64,000 nucleotides of DNA. Source: Sphingopyxis panaciterrae (GTDB lineage: Bacteria > Pseudomonadota > Alphaproteobacteria > Sphingomonadales > Sphingomonadaceae). The translations under genes and the position numbers were made by a program. The notes under the pieces are model-generated. The model was not told the DNA's origin, did no database searches, and saw nothing but the letters and a program-made list of their open reading frames with translations. Below, in pieces: positions 36,101 to 47,110 of the stretch; position 1 is the first letter of the stretch; each line of letters starts with the position of its first letter. Location of the stretch: assembly GCF_011762125.1 (NCBI RefSeq), contig NZ_JAASQN010000005.1, positions 124,001-188,000 of the forward strand, read 5' to 3'.

Positions 36101-36155
36101 TAAGGCCACAAAAGACACAAATCCGATGCATGCATGCGGGGCTTTTGTGGCTTTA
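36101..36155. terminator. Inverted repeat after the minus-strand lipoprotein gene
   Basis: TAAGGCCACAAAAG at 36101-36114 and CTTTTGTGGCTTTA at 36142-36155 pair with one mismatch around a 27-base loop. It begins at the stop codon of the lipoprotein gene, so it may end that transcript. The long loop makes this uncertain. Confidence 0.35.
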
Positions 36156-36587
36156 GCCGCCTAGCTGCACCGTTCCGCCCCTGATCCAGCCCCAACGGCA
36201 CGGCCCCTGATATTCGCGCGCATTGGGCACAGACTTGCCGACGCCGCACATGTCGGGATCGGTGCCGGGCGCCGCGAACACGACGCCGAACCACGCGTCC
36301 TTGTCGGCCGCCTCGCACAGCGAGACGCTGGCACCGCCCGCGAGCTTTGCCTTGACCGCGCGCGTTTCGCCCGGCGCCCAGTACACGTCGGTGCCCCCCG
36401 CCTTGACCTGGCTGATGCTCGAACAGGCGGGAAGCGTCGGCCCCTCGGTGCCGATCATCACCGCGCGTGTCGCGAGCGGCTCGCCCGCCACCACGGGCGC
36501 ATTGTCGGCCGGCGGCGCAGGCTGGCTGCAGGCAGCAAGCGAGAGGATCAGGGCGGCGGCGAGCGGAGAAGCGAGACCTTGTTTCAT
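36153..36587 (-). CDS. Putative small lipoprotein
   Basis: 144 residues from the ATG at 36587. The signal peptide ends in lipobox SLAA-C (Cys20). The mature part contains several Cys (PACSSISQ, SLCEAADKD, DMCGVGK, GPCRWGW) and a final WGWIRGGTVQLGG. This resembles SH3-like secreted modules, but I cannot name a family with confidence. It is divergent from gyrB with about 107 bp between. Confidence 0.72.
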   Translation of the reverse strand: MKQGLASPLAAALILSLAACSQPAPPADNAPVVAGEPLATRAVMIGTEGPTLPACSSISQVKAGGTDVYWAPGETRAVKAKLAGGASVSLCEAADKDAWFGVVFAAPGTDPDMCGVGKSVPNAREYQGPCRWGWIRGGTVQLGG

Positions 36588-36601
36588 GCCCCTGAAACTA
36601 G

Positions 36602-39244
<2,643 letters not shown>

Positions 39245-39343
39245 AAGCACGTCCGGCCGCAAATAGGGTTCCGTTTAACGCGCGGCGGCTTGCCTTGGCA
39301 TGCCGCCGCTGCTTTTGGCGCGTCCACCAAAGGGGATGATGTC

Positions 39344-39748
39344 ATGCGGGCCTTTTCAGCCGTACTGATCCCGCTTCTGCTGACGGTTTCGGCCGCCGCG
39401 CAGGAGGCCGAGATTGTGGACGATCGGGTCGTCGATGTCGATGCCGCCACCGAAATGGACGGCGGCATGGCAAGCTATTACGGCGACGAACTGGCCGGCA
39501 ACCGCACCGCGAGCGGCGAGCGTTTCGACCCCGACCAGCTCACTGCGGCGCACCGCACCCTGCCCTTCGGCAGCATGGTCCGCGTCACCAACACGTCGAA
39601 CGGCGACAGCGTGATCGTCCGCATCAACGACCGCGGCCCCTTTTCGCGCGGCCGCGTGATCGACGTCAGCCACGCCGCCGCCCGCCAGATCGGCATGCAC
39701 CGCAGCGGCACCGCGCGGGTCAAGCTGGCATTGCTCAACAACGATTAG
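39344..39748 (+). CDS. RlpA-like septal ring lytic transglycosylase family protein
   Basis: 134 residues with a signal peptide (1-20) and a double-psi beta-barrel. MASYYGDELAGNRTASGERF, LPFGSMVRVTN and VRINDRGPFSRGRVIDVSH are RlpA hallmarks, including the catalytic-type Asp. There is no SPOR domain, so it is the short form. The ATG at 39344 is set by AGGGG eight bases upstream. It probably acts on peptidoglycan in the periplasm. Confidence 0.9.
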   Translation: MRAFSAVLIPLLLTVSAAAQEAEIVDDRVVDVDAATEMDGGMASYYGDELAGNRTASGERFDPDQLTAAHRTLPFGSMVRVTNTSNGDSVIVRINDRGPFSRGRVIDVSHAAARQIGMHRSGTARVKLALLNND

Positions 39749-39808
39749 GCCGGGATAAGTCAGGGAGGGCTGAAACAACAGTTCGCCTCCCCAAAGCCGC
39801 CCCGCCCG

Positions 39809-40738
39809 TCAATCGAACACCGACCACCCCGCCGCATAGGCGAAATGTTCGAGCGCCATCGCACCGGCCAGCGATGTCCCCGCATCGTTGAGTCCCGGCG
39901 ACCAGACCGCGATCGAACCCTGCCCCGGCGCGATGCAGAGGATGCCGCCGCCGACGCCGCTCTTGCCCGGCAGACCGACGCGAAAGGCGAATTCGCCCGA
40001 ATTGTCGTAATGGCCGCAGAGCATCATGATCGCATTGATCCGCCGCGCGCGGTGCGGTTCGATCAACTGCTCGCCGGTAAGCGGGTCGCGCCCCTCCATC
40101 GCCAGGAACAGCCCCGCCTTTGCGAGCTGGCGGCAGCTCATCGCGATCGCGCATTGGCGGAAATAGACGCCGAGCGCGGTTTCGACCGGATGGCGAAGAT
40201 TGCCGAAGGAGTCCATGAAATGGGTAAGGCTGCGGTTGCGGGCGCCGGTTTCGGACTCTGAAAAGGCGACGTCGAGGTCGATGTCGACGCGGTCGTCGGC
40301 GGCGCGAGCGCGAATGAAATCGAGGATTTCGGCGATTGTCGCATCGACATCGCGCCCGTCGATCAACCGGTCGGTGGTCGCGATCGCGCCCGCGTTGATC
40401 AGCGGGTTGCGCGGAATGCCGCCCTCGCTTTCGAGCTGGACGATCGAGTTGAACGCGCTGCCCGACGGTTCGCGCCCGACGCTGTCCCACAGCGCACTGC
40501 CGACGCGGCGCAGCGCGAGCGCGAGCGTGAAAACCTTTGACACCGACTGGATCGAAAAGGGGATATCGGCATCGCCTGCGGCGTGGACGGTGCCGTCGGG
40601 GAGCGCGAGCGCGAAGCCGAAATGCATCGGATCGACGTTCGCCAGCGCCGGGATATAGTCGGCGACCTTGCCCTGCCCGCGGTGCGGCAGGGCGACGTCA
40701 TAGGCTTCGGCGACAGCGCGGGCGAGATCGGCGGACAT
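39809..40738 (-). CDS. glsA: Glutaminase
   Basis: 309 residues, beta-lactamase-like glutaminase family. [16 protein letters not shown] gives the Ser65-x-x-Lys68 pair, and [22 protein letters not shown] and [14 protein letters not shown] are conserved blocks. It hydrolyses glutamine to glutamate and ammonia. It stands alone, convergent with the RlpA-like gene and divergent from the VOC gene. Confidence 0.95.
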   Translation of the reverse strand: MSADLARAVAEAYDVALPHRGQGKVADYIPALANVDPMHFGFALALPDGTVHAAGDADIPFSIQSVSKVFTLALALRRVGSALWDSVGREPSGSAFNSIVQLESEGGIPRNPLINAGAIATTDRLIDGRDVDATIAEILDFIRARAADDRVDIDLDVAFSESETGARNRSLTHFMDSFGNLRHPVETALGVYFRQCAIAMSCRQLAKAGLFLAMEGRDPLTGEQLIEPHRARRINAIMMLCGHYDNSGEFAFRVGLPGKSGVGGGILCIAPGQGSIAVWSPGLNDAGTSLAGAMALEHFAYAAGWSVFD

Positions 40739-40773
40739 GCGCTTTTCCTAGCAACTTCACACTGAATTGCATG

Positions 40774-40795
40774 TATTTTCATTTTTATGAAAATA
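40774..40795. promoter_or_regulatory. AT-rich palindromic operator upstream of VOC-ArsR-SRPBCC operon
   Basis: TATTTTCAT, four T, ATGAAAATA: a perfect 9-bp inverted repeat in an unusually AT-rich stretch between glsA and the VOC gene. It resembles ArsR-family operators. Autoregulation by the ArsR protein encoded second in this operon is inferred. Confidence 0.6.
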
Positions 40796-40837
40796 TTTTA
40801 TATTAATGAAATCAATTACCGAATCGGGAGATGAGAC

Positions 40838-41311
40838 ATGGCCGACCATCCGCGCTCCAAGGGGCTTTCGAGCGCCGTCTGTTACCAGGACAGCAAGGCG
40901 GCGTTCCGCTGGCTGGAGGAGGCGTTCGGGTTCGAACCGCTGTTCGTGCTGCTCGATGCCGACGGCCATCTCGCGCACAGCGAGATGGAATATGGGAATT
41001 CGACGATCATGGTCGGCAATGAATGGTCCGACGACCATCGCAGCCCGGCGAACCTGGGTGGCAAGAACACGCAGACGGTGCACGTCCAGCTGGCGCAGGG
41101 CGAGGATATCGACGCGCATTGCGAGCGCGCCCGCGCCGCAGGGGCCGACATCATTGCCGCGCCCGAAACGCAATTCTACGGCGACCGCAGCTACCGCGCC
41201 AAGGATCCCGAAGGGCATATCTGGACCTTCGGCGTCACGGTCGAGGAAAAGAGTGCCGACCAGTGGGATGCCGAAGGCGGCTTCACGACCAAGACGCGGC
41301 TCGACGATTGA
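40838..41311 (+). CDS. VOC (glyoxalase/bleomycin resistance-like) family protein
   Basis: 157 residues, PhnB/YdeK-like glyoxalase fold. Motifs include YQDSKAAFRWLEEAFGFEPL near the N-terminus and YRAKDPEGHIWTFGV at about 127-141 with the usual metal-site Glu. The substrate is not readable. First gene of an operon with ArsR and SRPBCC genes; its TGA overlaps the next TTG start. Confidence 0.88.
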   Translation: MADHPRSKGLSSAVCYQDSKAAFRWLEEAFGFEPLFVLLDADGHLAHSEMEYGNSTIMVGNEWSDDHRSPANLGGKNTQTVHVQLAQGEDIDAHCERARAAGADIIAAPETQFYGDRSYRAKDPEGHIWTFGVTVEEKSADQWDAEGGFTTKTRLDD

Positions 41312-41637
41312 GCGCCGCGCTCGACCGCACCCTCTCCGCGCTCGCCGATCCGAAGCGGCGGCGCGCGGTCGAACTGCTCGGGCGGCGCCCTTACAGCGCC
41401 GGCGAGCTGGCGGACGCGCTTGGGCTCGCGCCGCCGGCGATGAGCCGTCACCTGCGCGCGCTGAAGGAGGGCGGGCTGGTCGAGGACAGCTACCTGGCCT
41501 TTGACGCGCGGGTGCGCATCTACCGGCTGAAGGACGGCGCGACCGCCGGGCTGAAGCAATGGGTCGCCGAAACCGAGACCTTGTGGGCCGACCAGCTCGC
41601 CAGCTTCAAGGCGCATGTCGAAAGGCGAAGCGAATGA
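41308..41637 (+). CDS. ArsR family transcriptional regulator
   Basis: 109 residues from TTG overlapping the VOC stop. The winged helix-turn-helix is clear: LADPKRRRAVELLGRRPYSA then GELADALGLAPPAMSRHLRA. It has no CxC metal site, so it belongs to the metal-independent ArsR group usually paired with SRPBCC proteins, as here. It probably binds the AT-rich palindrome upstream of the operon. Confidence 0.88.
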   Translation: MSAALDRTLSALADPKRRRAVELLGRRPYSAGELADALGLAPPAMSRHLRALKEGGLVEDSYLAFDARVRIYRLKDGATAGLKQWVAETETLWADQLASFKAHVERRSE

Positions 41638-42101
41638 GCGCCGCCGTGATCGTCGCGCTGCGCGTCGCGGTTTCGCCCGACGTCGCGTTCGCGGCGTTCA
41701 CGCGCGACATCGGCATATGGTGGCAGAGCCATCCCTTGTTCCAGCTGTCGCGCCGGGGCGACGGGGTGCTGCATTTCGACCCTGCGGGGCCCGGCGGTCG
41801 CCTTGTCACGCGCTTCGACGACGGCGAGGAGTGGGAGATTGGCGCGGTCCGCCACTGGATTCCCGGCGAACGCCTGGCCTTCGGCTGGCGCCTGCCGAGC
41901 TTCGGGTCCGATCAGGCGACCGAGGTCGATGTGCGCTTCGAGGCGGTCGGCGGCGAAACGCGGGTGACGGTCGAGCATCGCGGCTGGGATGTCATCCCGC
42001 AAAAGCATGTCGCGCGGCATGGCTTCGAGCTGATGCTGTTCCAGCGGCGGCTGGGGGAGTTTTGGCGGGGGTTGCTGCAGAGAATGCGCGAACGGCTGTG
42101 A
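41634..42101 (+). CDS. SRPBCC (AHSA1-like) domain protein
   Basis: 155 residues. AFAAFTRDIGIWWQSHPLF near the start and ETRVTVEHRGWDVIP later fit the START-like AHSA1 group. Members bind small hydrophobic ligands and are regularly encoded beside ArsR regulators. Its ATG overlaps the ArsR stop by 4 bp. The role is unknown beyond this operon. Confidence 0.87.
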   Translation: MSAAVIVALRVAVSPDVAFAAFTRDIGIWWQSHPLFQLSRRGDGVLHFDPAGPGGRLVTRFDDGEEWEIGAVRHWIPGERLAFGWRLPSFGSDQATEVDVRFEAVGGETRVTVEHRGWDVIPQKHVARHGFELMLFQRRLGEFWRGLLQRMRERL

Positions 42102-42213
42102 GCGGTGGTGGTGTCGGGGTGAGGGCGGACGTTTGACCCCTCACCGTGTATTCCGGCGAAGGCCGGGGTAAACAAAGGAACGGCAGTTTCCGGCCGTTAC
42201 CTGCCCATCACTT

Positions 42214-42327
42214 CGTCATCCGCGGAAGAGACCCGTGGCTCTTCCGCCTTGACCCGGGATCCCGCTGTTGGGCGCGCCAGCAGCTTTCGACGTCAAGCGG
42301 GACCCCGGATCAAGTCCGGGGTGACGA
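42214..42327. repeat. Dispersed palindromic intergenic repeat, copy D (with insertion)
   Basis: Left arm CGTCATCCGCGG, right arm CGGATCAAGTCCGGGGTGACG, with inner GGATCCCGCT and TTCGACGTCAAGCGGGACC. A short palindromic insertion (GGAAGAGACCCGTGGCTCTTCC) within the left arm makes this copy longer. A second small palindrome, ATTCCGGCGAAGGCCGGGGT, is at 42150-42169. Together they fill the 320-bp gap before the helicase gene. Confidence 0.75.
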
Positions 42328-42421
42328 GGAAGGGCCAGGGTGACGAGGAAAGGAGAGGCCGCAACCACCCGAACGCCGCGAAAGCCTTGCCCCCGCGCCC
42401 CGGGGCATCCACATCTGATCC

Positions 42422-44830
42422 ATGTCCCTCCCCGCCCCCTTCACCGACTGGTTCGCCGCGCGCGGGTGGCGGCTGCGGCGGCATCAGGCCGACATGCTGG
42501 CGGCGGGGGAGCGCGGCGAGCATGCGCTGCTCGTCGCGGCAACCGGCGCGGGCAAGACCCTGTCGGGGTTTCTGCCGACGCTGGTCGACCTTTACCAGTA
42601 CCCCTCCGACCGGCTGCACACGCTCTATGTCTCGCCGCTGAAAGCGCTCGCCGCCGACGTCGAACGCAACCTCACCGCCCCGATCGCCGAAATGGAGCTC
42701 GACATCAGCGTCGAGAGTCGCAGCGGCGATACATCGTCGGACAAGAAGGCGCGCCAGCGCAGCCGGCCGCCGAACATCCTGCTGACGACCCCCGAATCAT
42801 TGTCGCTGCTGCTGTCCTATCCCGACAGTTTCGCGATGTTCGCCGCGCTGAAGACGGTGGTAATCGACGAAATCCACGCCTTCGCGCCGGGCAAGCGCGG
42901 CGACCTGCTCAGCCTTTCGATGGCACGGTTGCAGGCGATCGCCCCCGGACTGCGCCGTGTCGGACTGTCGGCGACGATCGCCGACCCGGCGCAATATGCG
43001 GCGTGGCTGGCACCCGGCAGCCGCGGCGAGACGGTGACCCTGGTCGAGGGCGAACCGGGCGCCGATCCCGATATCGCAATATTGCTGCCCGAGGGCGCGG
43101 TGCCCTGGGCGGGGCATTCGGGGCGTTATGCCGTGCACCAGGTGATGGAGGAGATCGCGAAGAACCGCACGACGATCATCTTCTGCAACACGCGCGGGCT
43201 GGCCGAGCTGATCTTTCAGGAATTGTGGAAGGTCAACGATCTGTCGCTCCCCATCGCGATCCACCACGGCAGCCTCGACCGCGAGGCGCGCCAGCGCGCC
43301 GAAGCGGCGATGGCCGAGGGGCGGCTGCGCGCGCTCGTCGCGACCGCCAGCCTCGACCTCGGGCTCGACTGGGGCGACGTCGATTGCGTGATCCAGATGG
43401 GGGCGCCCAAGGGATCGTCGCGGCTGCTGCAACGCATCGGGCGCGCCAATCACCGGCTCGACGAGCCGAGCCGCGCGCTGATCGTGCCGGGCAACCGCTT
43501 CGAATATCTGGAAGCGCGCGCGGCGCTCGACGCCGTCGACGCGGGCGAGCGCGACGCCGACCGCTTCCGTCCCGGCGCGCTCGACGTGCTGGCGCAGCAT
43601 GTCATGGCGCTCGCCTGCGCGGCGCCGTTCGACGAAGCCGAACTGCTCGCCGAGATCCGCAGCGCGGCGCCCTATCGCTGGGTCGACGCGGCGCTCTTCG
43701 CGCGCCTGCTCGGCTTCGTGCGCGATGGCGGCTATGCACTCAAAAGCTATGATCGTTTCCGCCGCCTCGCTCCCGACGGGCCGGGCCGTTGGCGGATCGC
43801 GCATCCGCGGCTGGCGGCGCAGCACCGGCTCAACGCGGGGATCATCGTCGAGGCGCCGATGGCCGACGTCCGTTTCAAAAACGGCCGGCGGCTCGGCAAG
43901 GTCGAGGAATATTTCGCGAGCACGCTGACCCCCGGCGACACCTTCGCCTTCGCCGGTTTGAGCCTTGAGGTCGAGGCGCTCCGTGACACCGACGTCATCG
44001 TCCGCGCGACGACACGCCCGGCGCGCATCCCGAGCTATATGGGCGCGCGGCTCGCCATCTCGACGCGGCTCGCCGACCGGGTACGCGCCTTTCTCGCCGA
44101 TCCGGCGAGCTGGCAGCGCTTTCCCGAGGACGTCCGCTTCTGGCTGGAGATGCAGGCGCTGCGGTCGGTGCTGCCACGCCCGGGCGAGCTGCTGGTCGAG
44201 ACCTTCCCGCACGAAGGCGTTCATTATATGGTCTGCTATCCGTTCGAGGGATGGAACGCGCACCAGTCGCTCGGCATGCTGATCACCAAGCGGATGGAGC
44301 GCGCCGGGTTGCAGCCGCTGGGCTTCGTCGCGTCGGACTATGCGATCGCGACCTGGTCGCTGCGGTCGGTGACGCACCCCGAGGCGCTGTTCGACGCCGC
44401 GATCCTCGAAGGCGAATTCGTCGAGTGGGTCGAGCGGTCGCACCTGCTGAAACGCGCCTTTCGCGAGGTTGCGGTGATCGGCGGGCTGATCGAGCGCCAG
44501 CATCCGGGCAAGCGCAAGACGGGCAAGCAGGTGACGTTTTCGACCGACCTGATCTTTGACGTGCTCCAGAAATATGAGCCCGACCATCTGCTGCTCGAAG
44601 CCGCCTGGGCCGACGCGCGCGAACGGCTGACCGATGTCGCGCGGCTGGGCGACCTGCTCGACCGCGCGGCGGGGACGATGGTGCACCAGGCGCTCGACCG
44701 GATCAGCCCGCTGGCGATCCCGGTGCTCGTGCTGATCGGGCGCGAAAATGTCGCTGCCGCCGACATCGACGACGCGCTCCTCGGTGAACTGGCGGACAGT
44801 CTGGCGGCGGAGGCGATGCGGGCGGATTGA
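42422..44830 (+). CDS. Ligase-associated DNA damage response DEXH-box helicase (Lhr-like)
   Basis: 802 residues, superfamily 2 helicase. Walker A ATGAGKT at 40-46, DEIH at 149-152, SAT at 183-185, and the helicase C motif RLLQRIGRANHR. Residues beyond about 430 form the Lhr-type winged-helix and core domain. In many bacteria it is encoded with a ligase, an exonuclease and PdeM. PdeM is 1.4 kb downstream here, but the ligase and exonuclease are not in the window. Confidence 0.93.
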   Translation: MSLPAPFTDWFAARGWRLRRHQADMLAAGERGEHALLVAATGAGKTLSGFLPTLVDLYQYPSDRLHTLYVSPLKALAADVERNLTAPIAEMELDISVESRSGDTSSDKKARQRSRPPNILLTTPESLSLLLSYPDSFAMFAALKTVVIDEIHAFAPGKRGDLLSLSMARLQAIAPGLRRVGLSATIADPAQYAAWLAPGSRGETVTLVEGEPGADPDIAILLPEGAVPWAGHSGRYAVHQVMEEIAKNRTTIIFCNTRGLAELIFQELWKVNDLSLPIAIHHGSLDREARQRAEAAMAEGRLRALVATASLDLGLDWGDVDCVIQMGAPKGSSRLLQRIGRANHRLDEPSRALIVPGNRFEYLEARAALDAVDAGERDADRFRPGALDVLAQHVMALACAAPFDEAELLAEIRSAAPYRWVDAALFARLLGFVRDGGYALKSYDRFRRLAPDGPGRWRIAHPRLAAQHRLNAGIIVEAPMADVRFKNGRRLGKVEEYFASTLTPGDTFAFAGLSLEVEALRDTDVIVRATTRPARIPSYMGARLAISTRLADRVRAFLADPASWQRFPEDVRFWLEMQALRSVLPRPGELLVETFPHEGVHYMVCYPFEGWNAHQSLGMLITKRMERAGLQPLGFVASDYAIATWSLRSVTHPEALFDAAILEGEFVEWVERSHLLKRAFREVAVIGGLIERQHPGKRKTGKQVTFSTDLIFDVLQKYEPDHLLLEAAWADARERLTDVARLGDLLDRAAGTMVHQALDRISPLAIPVLVLIGRENVAAADIDDALLGELADSLAAEAMRAD

Positions 44831-44889
44831 AGCAGGGCGGTACGAGGGTCTGCATTGGGGTGGGGAGCGGGCGTCGCTTTCTACAGCTT

Positions 44890-44984
44890 CGTCATCCCGG
44901 GCTTGACCCGGAATCCCGCTTTTTTGAGGGCACCGGCGGTTTTCAAGGTCAAGCGGGACCCCGGATCAAGTCCGGGGCGACGAT
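44890..44984. repeat. Dispersed palindromic intergenic repeat, copy E
   Basis: Arms CGTCATCCCGGGCTTGACCC and CGGATCAAGTCCGGGGCGACG; inner AATCCCGCTTTTTT and AAGCGGGACC. Flanked by TTGGGGTGGGGAGC (44855) on the left and GGCAACTCCCGGCCG (44993) on the right, as in copies C and G. Confidence 0.8.
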
Positions 44985-45096
44985 GGACGGGACGGCAACT
45001 CCCGGCCGGAACCTGCAGCCCCTCCCCATCTCGCAATCGCTTGCGGCGGCCCCCTCGGAGGCGTAGATTGACGCAAAATATACAGAGGATGCCGCC

Positions 45097-46146
45097 ATGA
45101 CCCGTGTTGCCGTCCGTTCGCCGCTTTGGGCCCTGCTGGTCGCCACCCCGCTGATGCTGGGATCGACCCCGCCGGCGCCGCCGCCGCCAGCACCCGCATC
45201 CGCCCCCGTTCCGCACCCCGCCGATATGGTCGCGAACCCGGCGGCAACGGGCGAGGTCGTGCCGTTCATCCAGCCCTTCGACCTCGATGCGACGCGGCGG
45301 ATGGCGGTTCCGGTGATGGTCGGCGGACAAGGACCCTTTTCCTTCCTGGTCGACACCGGCGCCGAACGGACGATCATCGCGCGCGAGCTCGCCGACCGGC
45401 TTGGCCTTACCGAGGGCGCGAAGCTGCGGCTCGCGACGATCGGCAGCTCGGCGATCGTGCAAAGCTATCGCGTTGCCGCATTGCAAATGACCGACCTGCG
45501 CCTGTCACCGTTCGAGGCGCCCGCCTTTTCGGGGCGGCATATCGGCGCCGCGGGGCTGATCGGCGTCGACATGCTCGAAAAGCGCCGCGTGCTGATCGAT
45601 TTCCGGAACGAGAAGATGGAGATTCTCGAAACGCGGCTGCGCGCGCGGCCGATCATCCACGACGACGACGCGATCGTCGTCACCGCGCGCAACATGGCGG
45701 GGCGGCTGATCCTGTCCGACGCGCGGATCGACGGCAAGCGCGTCGACGTGATCGTCGACACCGGGGCGCAGACCAGCGTCGGCAACCTCGCGCTCCAGCG
45801 GCTGGTCGCCTCGCGGCGCCAGAACCGCGTCGCCTTTTTCCCGACCATCTTGAATGCGGTATCGGGCGAGGCGGTTCCGGCGATGCGGACGGCAATCAAG
45901 CGCATCACGATCAACGGCGCCGAAGTGAACGACCTGCCGGTCGCTTTCGCCGATTCGCAGGCTTTTCGCGCACTGAACCTCGAAACGCGCCCCGCGCTGC
46001 TGCTCGGAATGGACAGCCTGGCACTGTTCGACCGCGTCGAGATCGATTTCCCGAACAAGCGCGTCGTTTTCGACCTGCCGAGCCGTGCATCCCGCGAAAC
46101 GCGGCAGCGCTTCGCGGCGAACACCTGGGCCAGCGCCGGAAGCTGA
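45097..46146 (+). CDS. Exported retropepsin-like aspartic protease with two DTGA domains
   Basis: 349 residues. An N-terminal hydrophobic signal and Pro/Ala-rich spacer (25-45) are followed by two retropepsin-like halves. FSFLVDTGAERTIIA has Asp86 and VDVIVDTGAQTSVGN has Asp221, each the catalytic DTGA loop. The two halves could form an intramolecular pepsin-like dimer. It sits between the helicase and PdeM genes without overlap, so a link to DNA repair is doubtful. The substrate is unknown. Confidence 0.85.
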   Translation: MTRVAVRSPLWALLVATPLMLGSTPPAPPPPAPASAPVPHPADMVANPAATGEVVPFIQPFDLDATRRMAVPVMVGGQGPFSFLVDTGAERTIIARELADRLGLTEGAKLRLATIGSSAIVQSYRVAALQMTDLRLSPFEAPAFSGRHIGAAGLIGVDMLEKRRVLIDFRNEKMEILETRLRARPIIHDDDAIVVTARNMAGRLILSDARIDGKRVDVIVDTGAQTSVGNLALQRLVASRRQNRVAFFPTILNAVSGEAVPAMRTAIKRITINGAEVNDLPVAFADSQAFRALNLETRPALLLGMDSLALFDRVEIDFPNKRVVFDLPSRASRETRQRFAANTWASAGS

Positions 46147-46222
46147 ACGCGGACCGCGCCCTGATTGCGCACCCCTATTTCGCACCCTTGCCGCGCGTGG
46201 ATGCGCTTGCCATAGCGGCGCC

Positions 46223-46939
46223 ATGCCGCCCGCGCCCATCCTCGATTTTGCCGGCCACCGCTTCGCGGCGCTCGCCGACCGGGCGTTGTTCTGGCCGCAC
46301 CATGGCGCGCTGATCGTCGCCGACCTGCATCTGGAAAAGGCCAGCTGGTATGCGGCGCGCGGCCAGCCTTTGCCGCCCTATGACAGCCACGATACGCTCG
46401 ACCGGCTGGCACGGCTGGCGGCCGAAACCGGCGCGCGCGCGATCTGGTGCCTTGGCGACAGCTTTCACGATCAGGGCGCAGCAAGCCGGATCGTCCCGGC
46501 GATCGCCGAACGGTTGCGCGGCCAGGCGGCGGCAACGAAGCTTGTCTGGATCGCGGGCAATCACGACGGGCTTTCGGGCGGGGCATGGGGCGGCGAGGTC
46601 GCCGACGAGCTGGCGGTCGACGGCATCATCTTTCGCCATCAGTGCGAAGCCGGCGAAACGCGCCCCGAAATCAGCGGCCATTTCCATCCCAAGGTGCGGC
46701 TGACGATCCGCGGACGCAGCGTCGCGCGCGCCTGTTTCGCCGGCGACGCGCGGCGGTTGATCCTGCCCGCTTTCGGCAGCCTGACCGGCGGGCTCGATGC
46801 CCAACATCCGGCGATTGCCGGAAATTTTTCCGGCGGCTACCGCGCGATGCTCGTCGCGCAGGGCCGCCTCCTCGCCTTTCCCTGCCGCGGCGGAGCGGGC
46901 GATGACGCTACGGCACGCCGCGTCGCAATCGGCCGCTGA
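46223..46939 (+). CDS. pdeM: Ligase-associated DNA damage response endonuclease PdeM
   Basis: 238 residues, calcineurin-like metallophosphoesterase. Metal-ligand motifs in order are VADLHLEK, LGDSFHD, AGNHDG and GHFHPK. PdeM is the phosphoesterase partner of the Lhr-like helicase in the ligase-associated repair set. The ATG at 46223 gives the usual length; the frame extends upstream into the protease gene without support. Confidence 0.9.
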   Translation: MPPAPILDFAGHRFAALADRALFWPHHGALIVADLHLEKASWYAARGQPLPPYDSHDTLDRLARLAAETGARAIWCLGDSFHDQGAASRIVPAIAERLRGQAAATKLVWIAGNHDGLSGGAWGGEVADELAVDGIIFRHQCEAGETRPEISGHFHPKVRLTIRGRSVARACFAGDARRLILPAFGSLTGGLDAQHPAIAGNFSGGYRAMLVAQGRLLAFPCRGGAGDDATARRVAIGR

Positions 46940-47110
46940 CCCGCCCGCGCGCCGCCGCCCGATCGCGACGCCGGCAGTGTCCCTGTGGCCAAAAAACATC
47001 ACCGGGCCAAAAATGACGCAAAAGCAGGGGGTCCACGCTGGATCAGCGTCGTTGTTCGGTTAAGATCGCCTCGCAACAAAAATAATGAAATGTTGAGAGG
47101 AGTGCCCGTC

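Noticed and set aside
42797..44686. 629-codon minus-strand frame opposite the helicase gene
   Set aside because: Antisense shadow of the Lhr-like helicase.
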